A stretch of 64,000 nt of DNA from Planctomycetota bacterium (GCA_021413885.1 JAIOPM010000025.1:186001-250000), one strand, 5' to 3'; counted from the first letter of the stretch, positions 21,890-30,395 are shown. Program-made: numbers and translations. Notes: generated by a model from the sequence alone, not told the origin.

Positions 21890-22693
21890 TCAGAAGCTGA
21901 AGTCGAGGCTCAAGCCGACGCCGTGCTCGGTGACGACGGGCTGCAGCGTCCACGCGTGCTCGTCGACCGTTCGCCGATAGATCGACGCTCGCCCCTCTTC
22001 GCCGTAGTGCGCGTTGTAGACCCAGTTGGCGCAGAGGATGCCGAGGAAGGCACCGGCGACGACGTCGGAAGGAAAGTGGCGGTTCGCTTCGACGCGGTTG
22101 ATCCCGACGTACGCGGCGGGCAGATAGAGGAGATAGCCGAGCCGTGAACCGGTCTCGTCCTGGATCCGACGCGCGAACAACGTCGCGCCGGAGAACGCGA
22201 AAGAGGTGTGGCCCGACGGAAACGACGAGTGGCTCGTGCCGGTCGGACGTTGTCGCCCGACGAGCTCCTTCAACGCGAACGTCGTCGTCGTGGTCAGCGC
22301 GATCGTCTCGGCTGCGACTTCGAACGACCTGCCGTCGTCGCCGCTCGCCCAATCGAACGCACCGAGCGCGAGCGGCCCGAAGCCCAACCCGAGCGAGAGC
22401 ACGTCGCCGCTCTTGGTGTCGCCTCCGGTCGCGGAGTGGTTCGCTGCCGCATCCTCGACCAAGTCGTGATCGGCGAGCGCGATCAGCGGCGTGGCGACGA
22501 GGAACGCGATCTCGGGGATCGCCTGCTCATCGTGCGCGTGCTGCATCGCGAGCGCATCGCTCCACACCTCGCCGTCGAAGTGTCGGCCGAACCGACTGTC
22601 GGAGGCCGCGCAGCCCGCGAGCGAAACGAGTGCGAGCGCCGCGACGGACGCGACGCGGACGGATGCAACCGGATGTCGGCGGAAAAGTTCCAC
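21890..22693 (-). CDS. PAP2-family phosphatase, lipoprotein
   Basis: 267 residues. The GTG at 22693 was chosen because GAAGGAG lies 8 nt upstream and the reading then begins with a clean lipoprotein signal (VELFRRHP ... LALVSLAGC). The acid-phosphatase motifs are complete: K-x6-RP as KELVGRQRP, PSGH as SFPSGHTSF and the third motif with His/Asp in NRHFPSDVVAG. PAP2 enzymes remove phosphate from lipid or small-molecule substrates such as undecaprenyl diphosphate or phosphatidic acid; the substrate here is open. It converges on ligA with a 12-bp gap. Confidence 0.9.
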   Translation of the reverse strand: MELFRRHPVASVRVASVAALALVSLAGCAASDSRFGRHFDGEVWSDALAMQHAHDEQAIPEIAFLVATPLIALADHDLVEDAAANHSATGGDTKSGDVLSLGLGFGPLALGAFDWASGDDGRSFEVAAETIALTTTTTFALKELVGRQRPTGTSHSSFPSGHTSFAFSGATLFARRIQDETGSRLGYLLYLPAAYVGINRVEANRHFPSDVVAGAFLGILCANWVYNAHYGEEGRASIYRRTVDEHAWTLQPVVTEHGVGLSLDFSF

Positions 22694-22920
22694 GAGTCGA
22701 TCTCCTTCGCAGCAGTTCACACCATCCGAGCTCTCCGATCGCGCTCCAACACCGAGGAAAATGCGCGCGTAATCTCCGGCGAAGGTCGGATCGCGCGTCG
22801 ATTTCGAGCGCAGTCGGCAGTCGGGCCGCACGCGGTGCTAGTTTCGAGTCTCGAACGACGCGCGGCCGGCGGCGAACTCGCAGGCGAGCTGCCGACGCTC
22901 GGCCGAAGCGGAGCCACGAC

Positions 22921-24345
22921 GTGGAAGCGGATCGCACGACGCAGCGAGTGCTCAGCCTCGTCATCGCGATCACCGTCGCGCGCTGGATCTGGATCGCCCT
23001 CGATCCGATTCCCGTGTGGGGCGACGAAGCCCAGTACTGGTGTTGGTCGCGTTCTCTCGCCGCGGGCTACTACTCGAAGCCGCCGCTGATCGCATGGGTA
23101 CTCGCCGCGAGCACTTCGGTCTTCGGCGACGGCGCGTTCGGCGTCAAGTTCGCGAGCCCGCTCTTCCACGCGGTCGCCGCGCTCGCGTTGAGCGGCGTTG
23201 CGAGGCGGTTGTTCGACGAGATGACGGCGCTGTGGACCGCACTCGTCTACCTGACGTTGCCCGCGGTCTCGCTGTCGTCGGCGATCTCGTCGACCGACGC
23301 GCCGCTCGCGTGTTGTTGGGCGCTGGCCCTCTACGGCGTCGTTCGCGCGCGCGAAGACGACCGACTGCGTTGGTGGGTGTTCGTCGGAGTCGTCGCGGGC
23401 TGCGGGCTGCTCGCGAAGTACGCGATGGCGTACTTCTTCGGATCCGCCGCGCTGTGGATCGTCGTCGACGCGCAAGCGCGACGTCGTCGAGCCGTCGGCC
23501 TCGCGCTCGCGGCGTCGATCGCGCTCGTGCTGCTCGCGCCGAACTTGCAGTGGAACGCTCGACACGGTTGGTTGACGTTGCAGCACACGGCGAGCTTGGC
23601 GCACGCGAGCCCGTCGTCGCTCCATCCGCTCGAGCTCGCGAATTTTCTCGCGGCGCAGCTCGGCGTCTTCGGTCCGGTGTTGTTCGTCGGGCTCGCGCTC
23701 CTGGTCGCGCGCGCGTGGCGAGCTTCGGCGGCCGAGCGTCTGCTCGCGGCCTTCGCGTACCCGACGCTCGCCGTCGTTGCGCTGATCGCGCTCTTCGGCC
23801 GCGGCTTCGCGAATTGGGCGGCGCCGGCGTATTTGGCCGCGACTCCGCTCGTCGTCGCGACGCTGTCGACACGCGCGCCGCGTTGGTTGCGCGTCTCGAC
23901 GGGACTGCACGTGCTCGCCGCGGTGATCCTCGTGTTCGTCTGCGCGTTCGGCGCGCCGTTCCGGATCGGAGCGTTGGAAAAGACGCAGGGCTGGTCGGAG
24001 CTGGGCGCGCAGCTCGGCCTGCTCCGCGCTCGGTATCCGCGCACGCGCCTGCTCTTCGACGACCGGCTGACGATGGCGTCGTTGATCTATCACGTCCGGC
24101 CGCACCCGTTCGACGCGGTGAAGTGGAACCACGACGGACAAATCGACGATCAGTTCGAGCTCGTCACCGACCTCGCCTCGGCGCGCGGCGAGGACTTCCT
24201 CTTGGTCACCGAGCAGAGCGAACCCGCGCACATCGAAGCGTGTTTCGCGCGGGCTGAGCTCGCCGCGGAGCTCGACCTCGCGACCGGCGGCGGCGTTCGA
24301 CGCGTGTTCGTGTTCGCGCTGCGCGAATTCCGGGGTTACCGCTGA
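22921..24345 (+). CDS. ArnT/PMT-like membrane glycosyltransferase
   Basis: 474 residues, from the GTG at 22921. The protein is polytopic with roughly ten or more hydrophobic segments. The first loop holds the GT39/GT83 signature GDEAQYWCWSRSLAAGYYSKPPL, where Asp-Glu is the likely catalytic and metal pair. Such enzymes use polyprenyl-phosphate sugars to modify lipids or proteins on the outer face of the inner membrane. A short C-terminal soluble part follows the membrane domain. A lipid-linked sugar donor could be supplied by a GT2 enzyme like the one at 63038, though the genes are far apart. Confidence 0.85.
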   Translation: MEADRTTQRVLSLVIAITVARWIWIALDPIPVWGDEAQYWCWSRSLAAGYYSKPPLIAWVLAASTSVFGDGAFGVKFASPLFHAVAALALSGVARRLFDEMTALWTALVYLTLPAVSLSSAISSTDAPLACCWALALYGVVRAREDDRLRWWVFVGVVAGCGLLAKYAMAYFFGSAALWIVVDAQARRRRAVGLALAASIALVLLAPNLQWNARHGWLTLQHTASLAHASPSSLHPLELANFLAAQLGVFGPVLFVGLALLVARAWRASAAERLLAAFAYPTLAVVALIALFGRGFANWAAPAYLAATPLVVATLSTRAPRWLRVSTGLHVLAAVILVFVCAFGAPFRIGALEKTQGWSELGAQLGLLRARYPRTRLLFDDRLTMASLIYHVRPHPFDAVKWNHDGQIDDQFELVTDLASARGEDFLLVTEQSEPAHIEACFARAELAAELDLATGGGVRRVFVFALREFRGYR

Positions 24346-24407
24346 GCGCGCCGCAGCGGCAGGTCCTCCTCGCGGTCGGCGCCCTGGCACCGGAACGCAC
24401 GCGGCGG

Positions 24408-24413
24408 TAGTCT
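24408..24413 (+). promoter_or_regulatory. -10-like box TAGTCT for ECF sigma gene
   Basis: TAGTCT ends 11 nt before the ATG at 24425, with no Shine-Dalgarno. A TGGCAC sequence lies 17 bp upstream as a possible -35. Confidence 0.5.
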
Positions 24414-24424
24414 CCGCAATTGCC

Positions 24425-25141
24425 ATGGCCGGAGGCGAAGACACGAACTCATCCGCTGGATCCGCCGATCGCGAGCAATCGCCGCCGGTGGCCTTCGCGT
24501 TGCCCGAAGGCTTTCGCTCGCACGAAACCGAAGAGCTCGTTCGTCTCGCGCAGAGCGGTGAAGCGGAGGCGCTCAACGAACTCTTCCTGCGCTACCACGG
24601 CATCATGCTCGAGGTCGCGCGCCGCAAGCTCGGCGCGAAGTTGCGCCGCAAGGAAGACCCCGACGATCTCGCGCAGACGACGTTTCGCGAAGCGACGCGC
24701 GACTTCAAGAGCTACCAGTACCGCGGCGAGGATTCGCTGCTGCGTTGGCTGATCCAGATCCTGCAGAACAAGATCCGCGACAAGGCCGAGTTCTATTCGG
24801 CGGGCAAACGCGACACGGCGGTCGAAACCGCGCTCGAGGGTCCGGTCGATTCGACGCGCGACACGCCGTCGCGGATCGAGCCGCCGAGCCACGATCTCTC
24901 GGTGACGCGTCAGGTGCAGCGCGACGAGAGTTTCCAACTGCTGCGCAAGGCGGTCGAAGAGCTCTCGCCCGAACATCGACAAGCGATCACGCTGGTCTTC
25001 TTCCAAGGCATGCAGCTGCGCGATGCCGGCGAACGCATGGGCGGCAAGACCGAGGACGCGGTGCGCATGATGCTGCGACGCGCGGAGGGCAGGCTGAACG
25101 AGCTCCTGCGCACCAAGCTCGGCAAGGACCCCGAGAGCTGA
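24425..25141 (+). CDS. ECF-type RNA polymerase sigma factor
   Basis: 238 residues with an acidic, Ser-rich ~30-residue N-terminal extension. Region 2 spans LVRLAQSGEAEALNELFLRYH through DPDDLAQTTFREA to LLRWLIQILQNKIRDK. Region 4 runs from ELSPEHRQAITLVFFQGMQLRDAGERMGGKTEDAVRMMLRRAEGRL, the helix-turn-helix that reads the -35 element. The long spacer between the regions and the SPEHR...M wording fit the planctomycete-type ECF groups. No anti-sigma gene is adjacent; the next gene is tRNA-Val. A leaderless start is likely. Confidence 0.92.
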   Translation: MAGGEDTNSSAGSADREQSPPVAFALPEGFRSHETEELVRLAQSGEAEALNELFLRYHGIMLEVARRKLGAKLRRKEDPDDLAQTTFREATRDFKSYQYRGEDSLLRWLIQILQNKIRDKAEFYSAGKRDTAVETALEGPVDSTRDTPSRIEPPSHDLSVTRQVQRDESFQLLRKAVEELSPEHRQAITLVFFQGMQLRDAGERMGGKTEDAVRMMLRRAEGRLNELLRTKLGKDPES

Positions 25142-25161
25142 CCGCCGTCGCGCGCCGCCTC

Positions 25162-25190
25162 TTGCCACGCCGAGCGCTCGGCGATAGAGT
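25162..25190 (+). promoter_or_regulatory. Promoter of tRNA-Val with palindromic spacer
   Basis: TTGCCA (25162-25167), a 17-bp spacer and TAGAGT (25185-25190), 13 nt before the tRNA. The spacer contains a perfect 14-bp palindrome (25169-25182) that could bind a dimeric regulator or form a hairpin after the sigma-factor gene. Confidence 0.55.
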
Positions 25191-25203
25191 CCCGCCCCCT
25201 TCA

Positions 25204-25280
25204 GGGCCATTAACTCAACTGGTTAGAGTGCCATGTTCACAGCGTGGAAGTTGCTGGTTCGAATCCAGCATGGCCCACCA
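25204..25280 (+). tRNA. tRNA-Val (anticodon CAC)
   Basis: A full cloverleaf can be folded. The acceptor stem is 25204-25210 with 25270-25276. The D arm closes with ACTC/GAGT. The anticodon stem CCATG/CGTGG holds the loop TTCACAG, giving anticodon CAC, which reads GUG. The T arm is GCTGG-TTCGAAT-CCAGC. The discriminator A and the CCA end are encoded. Confidence 0.95.
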
Positions 25281-25368
25281 GCACACGAACGCGATTCCCG
25301 GAGAGGCTCTCCGCGACGCGTTCGACGAGCGTGTTGATCCGAGCGTCGCTCCGCTCCGCAGGTCGCGC

Positions 25369-25893
25369 GTGAAGTTGCTCTCGACGGGACTTGCGCTGTC
25401 GCTCGCGCTGCTCGCGAACTCCTGCGCGCTCGTCGACAAGCCCAACGTCAGCCGCGCGGCCGCGGTGCTCGACGGTCGCGTCCTCGAACACCTCACGGGC
25501 CTCGCGGTGTTCACCGAGACCTCGGACGGCGTGCGCGTCTCGCTCAGCGTGCAGGGCGCACCGAGCGGCGTGCACGGCGTCTTCGTCTGCGACGGCCCGA
25601 CGTGTTCCGCGAGCGGCGGTCACTTCAATCCCGGGCGTGAGGCTCACGGCTCGCGCGCGTCGAGCTCGCACCACGCGGGCGACCTCGGCAACCTGATCGT
25701 GAACGCGGACGGCGTCGGCACGCTCGACGTTCTGTGCCCCGATCTGTCGGTGAACACGCGCGCGACTTCGGTGATCGGCAAGGTGCTCGTTCTCACCGAG
25801 CGTGCGGACGACCTCACGACGCAACCGTCGGGCGACGCGGGCGCGAAGCTCGCGTGCGGCGAGATCCTGGCGGATCGACGCCCGAGCAACTAG
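25369..25893 (+). CDS. Cu/Zn-superoxide-dismutase-like lipoprotein lacking copper ligands
   Basis: 174 residues from the GTG at 25369, which gives a lipoprotein signal ending LLANSC. The body aligns along its length with Cu/Zn SOD. Zn ligands are kept: GGHFNP (His63 in bovine numbering), EAHG (His71), HHAGDLGN (His80 and Asp83). The disulfide Cys pair is also kept (PTCSAS and LACGEI). The copper ligands are gone: the usual GFHVHE reads GVFVCD (His46 to Phe, His48 to Cys), and the VVHE position reads VLTE (His120 to Thr). It should fold and bind zinc but is unlikely to dismutate superoxide. A zinc-binding, structural or partner-protein role is an inference. Confidence 0.85.
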   Translation: MKLLSTGLALSLALLANSCALVDKPNVSRAAAVLDGRVLEHLTGLAVFTETSDGVRVSLSVQGAPSGVHGVFVCDGPTCSASGGHFNPGREAHGSRASSSHHAGDLGNLIVNADGVGTLDVLCPDLSVNTRATSVIGKVLVLTERADDLTTQPSGDAGAKLACGEILADRRPSN

Positions 25894-25896
25894 CGG

Positions 25897-25917
25897 GCGC
25901 TGAACCGCGTTCAGCGC
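25897..25917. terminator. Hairpin between convergent SOD-like gene and etfA
   Basis: A perfect 8-bp stem (25897-25904 with 25910-25917) with a 5-nt loop overlaps the etfA stop codon and could serve both convergent genes. No T-tract is present. Confidence 0.45.
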
Positions 25918-26867
25918 TGCGCGCGGATCGCCTTGACCGCGGCGGTCAGCGCCGGGACGATCTCGAACGCGTCGCCGACCAGGCCGTAGTCCGCGACCTT
26001 GAAGATCGGCGCGTCGGCGTCCTTGTTGATCGCGACGATCGTCTTCGCCGTGCGCATGCCGGCGAGGTGTTGGATCGCGCCGGAGATGCCGACCGCGATG
26101 TAGAGCTGCGGCGAGACCGTCTTGCCGGTCTGGCCGACTTGCTCGGCGTGCGGACGCCAACCGGCGTCGACCACCGCGCGCGACGCGCCGACCGCGGCGT
26201 TGCCGAACGCGGCGGCGAGTTCCTCGATCAACGCGAAGTGCTCGGGCGCCTTCATGCCTCGACCGCCGGAGACGACGATCGGCGCCTCCTTCACGTCGAG
26301 CTTCCCGCCGGTCTTCGCTTCGATCGAGACGAGGAGCGCCTTCAGATCGCTCGACGACGGTTTCGCCACGATCTCCGCGGATCCGGAGCCTTCTTGCACC
26401 GCGAACGTGTTCGGGCGCAACGTCGCGCAGAGCACCGGCGCGCTCGATTCCAGCGTCGCGATCAACTTGCCCGCGAGCCACGGACGCACGACCTTCGGCG
26501 CGCCACCCGTGAGATCGAGGCCGGTGCAATCGCTGTGCAGTGTCGAGTCGAGCGTCGCGGCAATGCGCGGCATCAGGCTCTTGCCGCTCGAAGTCGCGGC
26601 GGCGAAGCAGGCGGTCGCGCCTTCTTCGCGGACGAGCGCGGCGAGATCGCGCGCGCTGCGGTCGGCGCTCACGCGGCCGTCGCCGGCGAAGACCGCGACG
26701 CGTTCGGCGCCGAAGCGACCGAGCGTGCTCGCGACCGCTTGCGCGTCAGAGCCTTCGACGGCGGCGACGACGCGCGCGCCGGCGGCTTTCGCGGCGCCGA
26801 GCGCTTCGAGGCTCGCGCGACGGGCTTGACCCTTGGAGTGTTCGACGAAGACGACGATCGTGGTCAT
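25911..26867 (-). CDS. etfA: Electron transfer flavoprotein, alpha subunit
   Basis: 318 residues. The alpha (FixB) subunit holds the FAD of the ETF heterodimer, which carries electrons from acyl-CoA and related dehydrogenases to the membrane quinone pool. The C-terminal FAD domain is clear: [51 protein letters not shown] and [21 protein letters not shown]. The N-terminal half is the more variable alpha/beta domain. It lies 11 bp downstream of etfB. Confidence 0.96.
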   Translation of the reverse strand: MTTIVVFVEHSKGQARRASLEALGAAKAAGARVVAAVEGSDAQAVASTLGRFGAERVAVFAGDGRVSADRSARDLAALVREEGATACFAAATSSGKSLMPRIAATLDSTLHSDCTGLDLTGGAPKVVRPWLAGKLIATLESSAPVLCATLRPNTFAVQEGSGSAEIVAKPSSSDLKALLVSIEAKTGGKLDVKEAPIVVSGGRGMKAPEHFALIEELAAAFGNAAVGASRAVVDAGWRPHAEQVGQTGKTVSPQLYIAVGISGAIQHLAGMRTAKTIVAINKDADAPIFKVADYGLVGDAFEIVPALTAAVKAIRAQR

Positions 26868-26878
26868 GGCGGCGGCCC

Positions 26879-27631
26879 TCAGAGCACTTTCGCTTCGTTG
26901 CGCAACGCGTCGATCAGCGCCGGCACGCCGGCCGCGCCTTGGCCGACGATGCGACCGTCCTTGCGGCGCGGCGGGAACTCGAGCTTCGCCACCGACTGTT
27001 GATTGGCGACGTCGTCGAACGCGACTTCGTCGATCGGCTTCTTCTTCGCGGCCATGATGCCCTTGAGGCCGGAGTAGCGCGGTTCGTTCAGGCCCTTGTC
27101 GCAGGTGATCACCGCGGGCAACGCGAACTCGATCGTCTCGACGCCGTCTTCGGTTTCGCGCCAGGCCTTGCCCTTGCCGGCGGCGAGTTCGAGCTTCACG
27201 ACGTCGGTCACGCACGCCCAACCGAGCACCGTCGCGACGTACGGCCCGACCGCCGCGTTGTCGCGATCGGTCGCGACGCGGCCCATGAAGACGACTTCGG
27301 CGCCGAGCTCTTGCAGCTTCTTCGCGAGCACCTTGGCCGTCGACCGCGCATCGCGCGCGGCCCAATTCGGATCCTTCAGGACCGTCGCCTTGTCGGCGCC
27401 CTTCGCGAGCGCGTCACGCAGCTCCTTCGAAGCCTCCGACGCGCCGAGCGTCAACACGGTGACTTCGCCGCCGAGCTTCTCCTTCGCGCGGATCGCTTCC
27501 TCGACCGCGAGGTCGTCGTAGAACGAGAGCATGTACTCGAAGCCGGTCGCGTCGACCGACTTGCCGTCTGCGGCGATCTTCGGCTGGGCTTCGGTGACGG
27601 GCACCCGTTTGACGCAGGCGACGATGTTCAT
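26879..27631 (-). CDS. etfB: Electron transfer flavoprotein, beta subunit
   Basis: 250 residues, the normal ETF-beta length. Recognisable segments are the N-terminal NIVACVKRVP, NPYDDLAVEEA-like SFYDDLAVEEAIRAKE, the signature region ALAKGADKATVL and LPAVITCDKGLNEPRYSGLKGIMAAKKKP, where the beta signature normally reads V-x-x-x-x-x-x-P-R-x-x-x-x-x-x-I-x-x-A-x-K. It binds AMP and completes the ETF dimer. A TATCAT box at 27694-27699 lies 62 nt upstream on the same strand. Confidence 0.96.
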   Translation of the reverse strand: MNIVACVKRVPVTEAQPKIAADGKSVDATGFEYMLSFYDDLAVEEAIRAKEKLGGEVTVLTLGASEASKELRDALAKGADKATVLKDPNWAARDARSTAKVLAKKLQELGAEVVFMGRVATDRDNAAVGPYVATVLGWACVTDVVKLELAAGKGKAWRETEDGVETIEFALPAVITCDKGLNEPRYSGLKGIMAAKKKPIDEVAFDDVANQQSVAKLEFPPRRKDGRIVGQGAAGVPALIDALRNEAKVL

Positions 27632-27693
27632 CGGGGGTTTCGGGCTGGGGATCGCGTCCGAAGGGGGGCTTCGGGCGTTTCGGAGGGGCGAGG

Positions 27694-27699
27694 ATGATA
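27694..27699 (-). promoter_or_regulatory. -10-like box TATCAT upstream of etfB
   Basis: TATCAT on the minus strand, 62 nt before the etfB ATG. If used, it would give a leadered transcript, unlike most boxes of this set. Confidence 0.3.
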
Positions 27700-27754
27700 T
27701 CGGCGGTCGTCGAACTCGGTCAAGGCGCGCGGCGAGGACGGCGCGCGGGGCGAG

Positions 27755-28549
27755 TCAGGGGCTTTGCAGATCGCGCTCTTCCGCCGCGGTGACGCCGAAG
27801 ACCGGCGCGTCGAAGGAGTGGCCGAGGTAGATCTCGCGCACGCGCGGGTCGTTGATGATCTCGCGCGGCGTGCCGTCGCGGAAGATCTGGCCGTGGCTGA
27901 TGATGTACGCGCGGTCGGTGAGCTGCAGCGTCTCGCGCACGTTGTGGTCGGTGATCAGGATGCCGATGCCCTTCGCACGCATGCGCTGCACGAGCGCTTG
28001 GATCTCCTGCACCGCGATCGGATCGACGCCCGCGAACGGTTCGTCGAGCAACAGGATCACGGGCTTGGTCGCGAGCGAACGCGCGAGTTCGAGTCGGCGT
28101 TGTTCGCCGCCGGAGAGCGTCTCCGCGATGCTCGCGCGTAGATGGCCGAGTTCGAGTTCACCGAGCAACTCGTCGGCTTGCACGTGACGCTGCTTGCGCG
28201 ACAACGGCATCGTCTCGAGCACCGCGAGCAAGTTCTCGAGCACGGTCATGCGGCGGAAGATGCTGCGCTCCTGCGGCAGGTAGCCCATGCCGATCCGCGC
28301 GCGTTGGTACATCGGGAACTTCGAGCAGTCGCGGCCGCGCAACAGCACCTGTCCCGCGTCGGGCTTCGTCAGTCCGACGGTCATGCGGAAGCTCGTCGTC
28401 TTGCCCGCGCCGTTCGGCCCGAGCAGGCCGACGATCTCGCCCGCGTCGACGTGGAACGACACGCCGTCGACGACTCGGCGGCGCTTGAACGACTTCACCA
28501 AACCCTTCGCTTCGAGCAGGCGTTCGCTCGGTTGCGCATCCGCGTTCAT
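27755..28549 (-). CDS. lptB: LPS export ABC transporter ATP-binding protein LptB
   Basis: 264 residues. Walker A GPNGAGKTT, ABC signature LSGGEQRRLELARSL, Walker B ILLLDEPFAGVDP and switch His in ITDHNVRETLQLTDRAYII are all typical of LptB. LptB powers the LptFG exporter that moves lipopolysaccharide from the inner membrane through the Lpt bridge, so its presence implies an outer membrane. No lptA, lptC or lptFG gene is in the window. The ATG at 28549 lies 6 nt after a TACACT box with no Shine-Dalgarno. Confidence 0.93.
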   Translation of the reverse strand: MNADAQPSERLLEAKGLVKSFKRRRVVDGVSFHVDAGEIVGLLGPNGAGKTTSFRMTVGLTKPDAGQVLLRGRDCSKFPMYQRARIGMGYLPQERSIFRRMTVLENLLAVLETMPLSRKQRHVQADELLGELELGHLRASIAETLSGGEQRRLELARSLATKPVILLLDEPFAGVDPIAVQEIQALVQRMRAKGIGILITDHNVRETLQLTDRAYIISHGQIFRDGTPREIINDPRVREIYLGHSFDAPVFGVTAAEERDLQSP

Positions 28550-28555
28550 CGGCGC

Positions 28556-28561
28556 AGTGTA
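28556..28561 (-). promoter_or_regulatory. -10-like box TACACT for lptB
   Basis: TACACT on the minus strand ends 6 nt before the lptB ATG, with no Shine-Dalgarno between; fits leaderless transcription. Confidence 0.5.
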
Positions 28562-28667
28562 GACGGCGCGGCGCGCGATCCGAGTCCGCGTTCGCCGCCG
28601 CGCGCGCTTGCGAATTCGTTCCGACCGCTTTGCGATTTGGTTGCAAGCGGATGGCGCCGAAATCGTG

Positions 28668-28676
28668 TGTGGACAA
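28668..28676 (-). promoter_or_regulatory. DnaA-box-like nonamer TTGTCCACA
   Basis: One base from TTATCCACA. May be chance in a GC-rich genome. Confidence 0.3.
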
Positions 28677-28918
28677 CTCGTGGAGAGCTTGGAGCGCTCG
28701 CCGCGGCGCCTCAGCTGTGCTCTCCCGCACCTTCGCGACAACGATGCAGCATCTTGACCGGCGCTTGGCGGTGCCGAAGCTGCCCAGCGCGTAACCGGCT
28801 ATCCGGCAGTGGATTGCACGCGTTCCAACGTGCGGACACGCACCTTCGAACTAGGCCGTCCTGGCCCGAAATCGGGGCTCGGGCGCGCTATCGGCGGTCA
28901 TCTTGGGCGGTGAGAAGC

Positions 28919-28927
28919 TGTGGATAA
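28919..28927 (-). promoter_or_regulatory. DnaA box TTATCCACA
   Basis: Exact consensus DnaA-box nonamer, 29 bp beyond the lepB stop codon. No dnaA, dnaN or AT-rich unwinding region is nearby, so an origin is not supported. Confidence 0.4.
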
Positions 28928-28955
28928 CCCGGGGTGCCCGAGGTCCGACGAGCCC

Positions 28956-30386
28956 TCAGTGAACCCACTTCAGACGGTAGGCGTCGTACGACGGCGAGAT
29001 CGGCCAGAACACGAAAACCGCGCGACCGCAGATCAAATCGCGGGAGACGACCGGCGCGGACTCAGGCATCGCCTTGGTCGACGACTGCGCGGGGAAGTTC
29101 CAGAGCTCGCCCCACTCGTCGCGGAAGAACGTGGTCATCACGCCTTCGTCGCTCATCACTTGAACGGGGTTCTCGGTAGAGCGCTTGTTGCCGCGCACGA
29201 TCGCGCCGTTCGAACCTTCGCCGGGCCACGACAAACGCTCGAACGTCCACTCGCGTCCGTCGCTCGAGTTCTGCGTGTTGTCGCCCATCATGAAGTAGTG
29301 GCCGACGGGGATCGTGAGCTCCGTGACCTTCGCTTCCGACGTGTAGTAGATGTCACGGCGCGTCTGCAACTCGGTGAAGTCGGCGCCCGCGCCCGCGACC
29401 GTCAAGTTCGCGCCGCCCGACCACGCGGTCGCCGCGTTGTCCGCGGCGCCGGCGATCTCGAGCTCGCACACGGTTTCGCCGTCGATCTCGAGCGAGAGCA
29501 TGTCGTCGATGTTCTGCGCACCGAACGCCATCGACTTGCCGGCGGCGAGGCGATACGGGCTGCCGACGGATTCGGTCGCGAGCTTCGCGGCCGACGCCAC
29601 GTCGGAAGTTCCGTAGCGCACGCGGATCCGCGGCGCCGCGTTCGTGTCGGCGGCGGGGCCGGGGATCTCGAGCACGTACGTGCGCGGCCCTTCGGTGAAT
29701 TCGACCGCGACCGACGTGGTTCCCGCGAGCGCCGCGACTTCACCGTCGACGCGCAGGTCGCCGACGTTGTGGCGCGCGGTGTTGCCCGGCGCGCGCTGGA
29801 GCGGCGCGATCTTGCCGTTGTAGCCGTGCGTGTAGTCGTCGACGACGTTGGTCGCGCCGCGAATGCGGAACTGCGCGCGACCGTCGCCGCGCGCGCTCAA
29901 CGTGCGGCCGGTGGAACTCCAACCTTTCGCTTCACTGGTCCAACCGGTGCGTGGATCGTCGGAGAGCTGCAACGCCTTCCACGTCTCCGTCTGCACGCCC
30001 TTCGGTCGCCGCAGGATCTTCCACGGCTCCGACGCGTCCTTGCGCGACCACAGGTCGCCGTTCCAGACGCGGAAGTCCTCGCCGGGCATGCCGACGATGC
30101 GCTTGATGAAGTTCTGCGCGCGGTTGAGCGGGTACTTGAAGACGATGACTTCGTACCGCTCGGGCTCGCGGAAGTGGAACGATAGCTTGTCGACCAGGAT
30201 GCGATCGGAGATGCCCGTGCCTTCGTCGCCCATCAGCGTCGGCTGCATCGACGGCGTCGGGATCTTGTACGCCTCGACGACGAAGTACTTGAGCATCACG
30301 GCCATGATGATCGCGACCGTGAAGGCCTCGATGTTGTCGCGCCACGGCGTCTTGCGGACCGTCTTCTTGCCGGACTTGGGGCTCAA
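28956..30386 (-). CDS. lepB: Signal peptidase I with large internal insertion
   Basis: 476 residues, against about 200-325 in most bacteria. An N-terminal membrane segment (EAFTVAIIMAVMLKYFVV) is followed by box B with the catalytic Ser46 in IPTPSMQPTL, box C in RILVDKLSF, box D with the catalytic Lys95 in FIKRIVGMPGE and box E GHYFMMGDNTQNSSDGR near residue 360. Residues ~110-345 between boxes D and E form an extra domain, mostly beta-rich by composition, with no recognised family. The enzyme removes signal peptides from exported proteins, which are numerous here. The start is TTG at 30386, 9 nt after a TAGAGT box and without a Shine-Dalgarno. Confidence 0.93.
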   Translation of the reverse strand: MSPKSGKKTVRKTPWRDNIEAFTVAIIMAVMLKYFVVEAYKIPTPSMQPTLMGDEGTGISDRILVDKLSFHFREPERYEVIVFKYPLNRAQNFIKRIVGMPGEDFRVWNGDLWSRKDASEPWKILRRPKGVQTETWKALQLSDDPRTGWTSEAKGWSSTGRTLSARGDGRAQFRIRGATNVVDDYTHGYNGKIAPLQRAPGNTARHNVGDLRVDGEVAALAGTTSVAVEFTEGPRTYVLEIPGPAADTNAAPRIRVRYGTSDVASAAKLATESVGSPYRLAAGKSMAFGAQNIDDMLSLEIDGETVCELEIAGAADNAATAWSGGANLTVAGAGADFTELQTRRDIYYTSEAKVTELTIPVGHYFMMGDNTQNSSDGREWTFERLSWPGEGSNGAIVRGNKRSTENPVQVMSDEGVMTTFFRDEWGELWNFPAQSSTKAMPESAPVVSRDLICGRAVFVFWPISPSYDAYRLKWVH

Positions 30387-30395
30387 GGGCCGGAG

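Larger units (their letters stand above)
28562..28955. other. Intergenic stretch with two DnaA-box-like nonamers
   Basis: About 0.4 kb between the lptB promoter and the lepB stop. No gene is supported. It contains TGTGGACAA (28668-28676, reverse complement TTGTCCACA) and TGTGGATAA (28919-28927, reverse complement TTATCCACA). The second is an exact match to the classical DnaA box. Confidence 0.5.

Noticed and set aside
25270..25368. ATG at 25270 as start of the SOD-like lipoprotein
   Set aside because: This ATG is inside the tRNA-Val 3' acceptor stem. The GTG at 25369 begins a proper lipoprotein signal.
28562..28955. Replication origin
   Set aside because: Only two DnaA-like nonamers, no AT-rich unwinding element, no dnaA/dnaN nearby.
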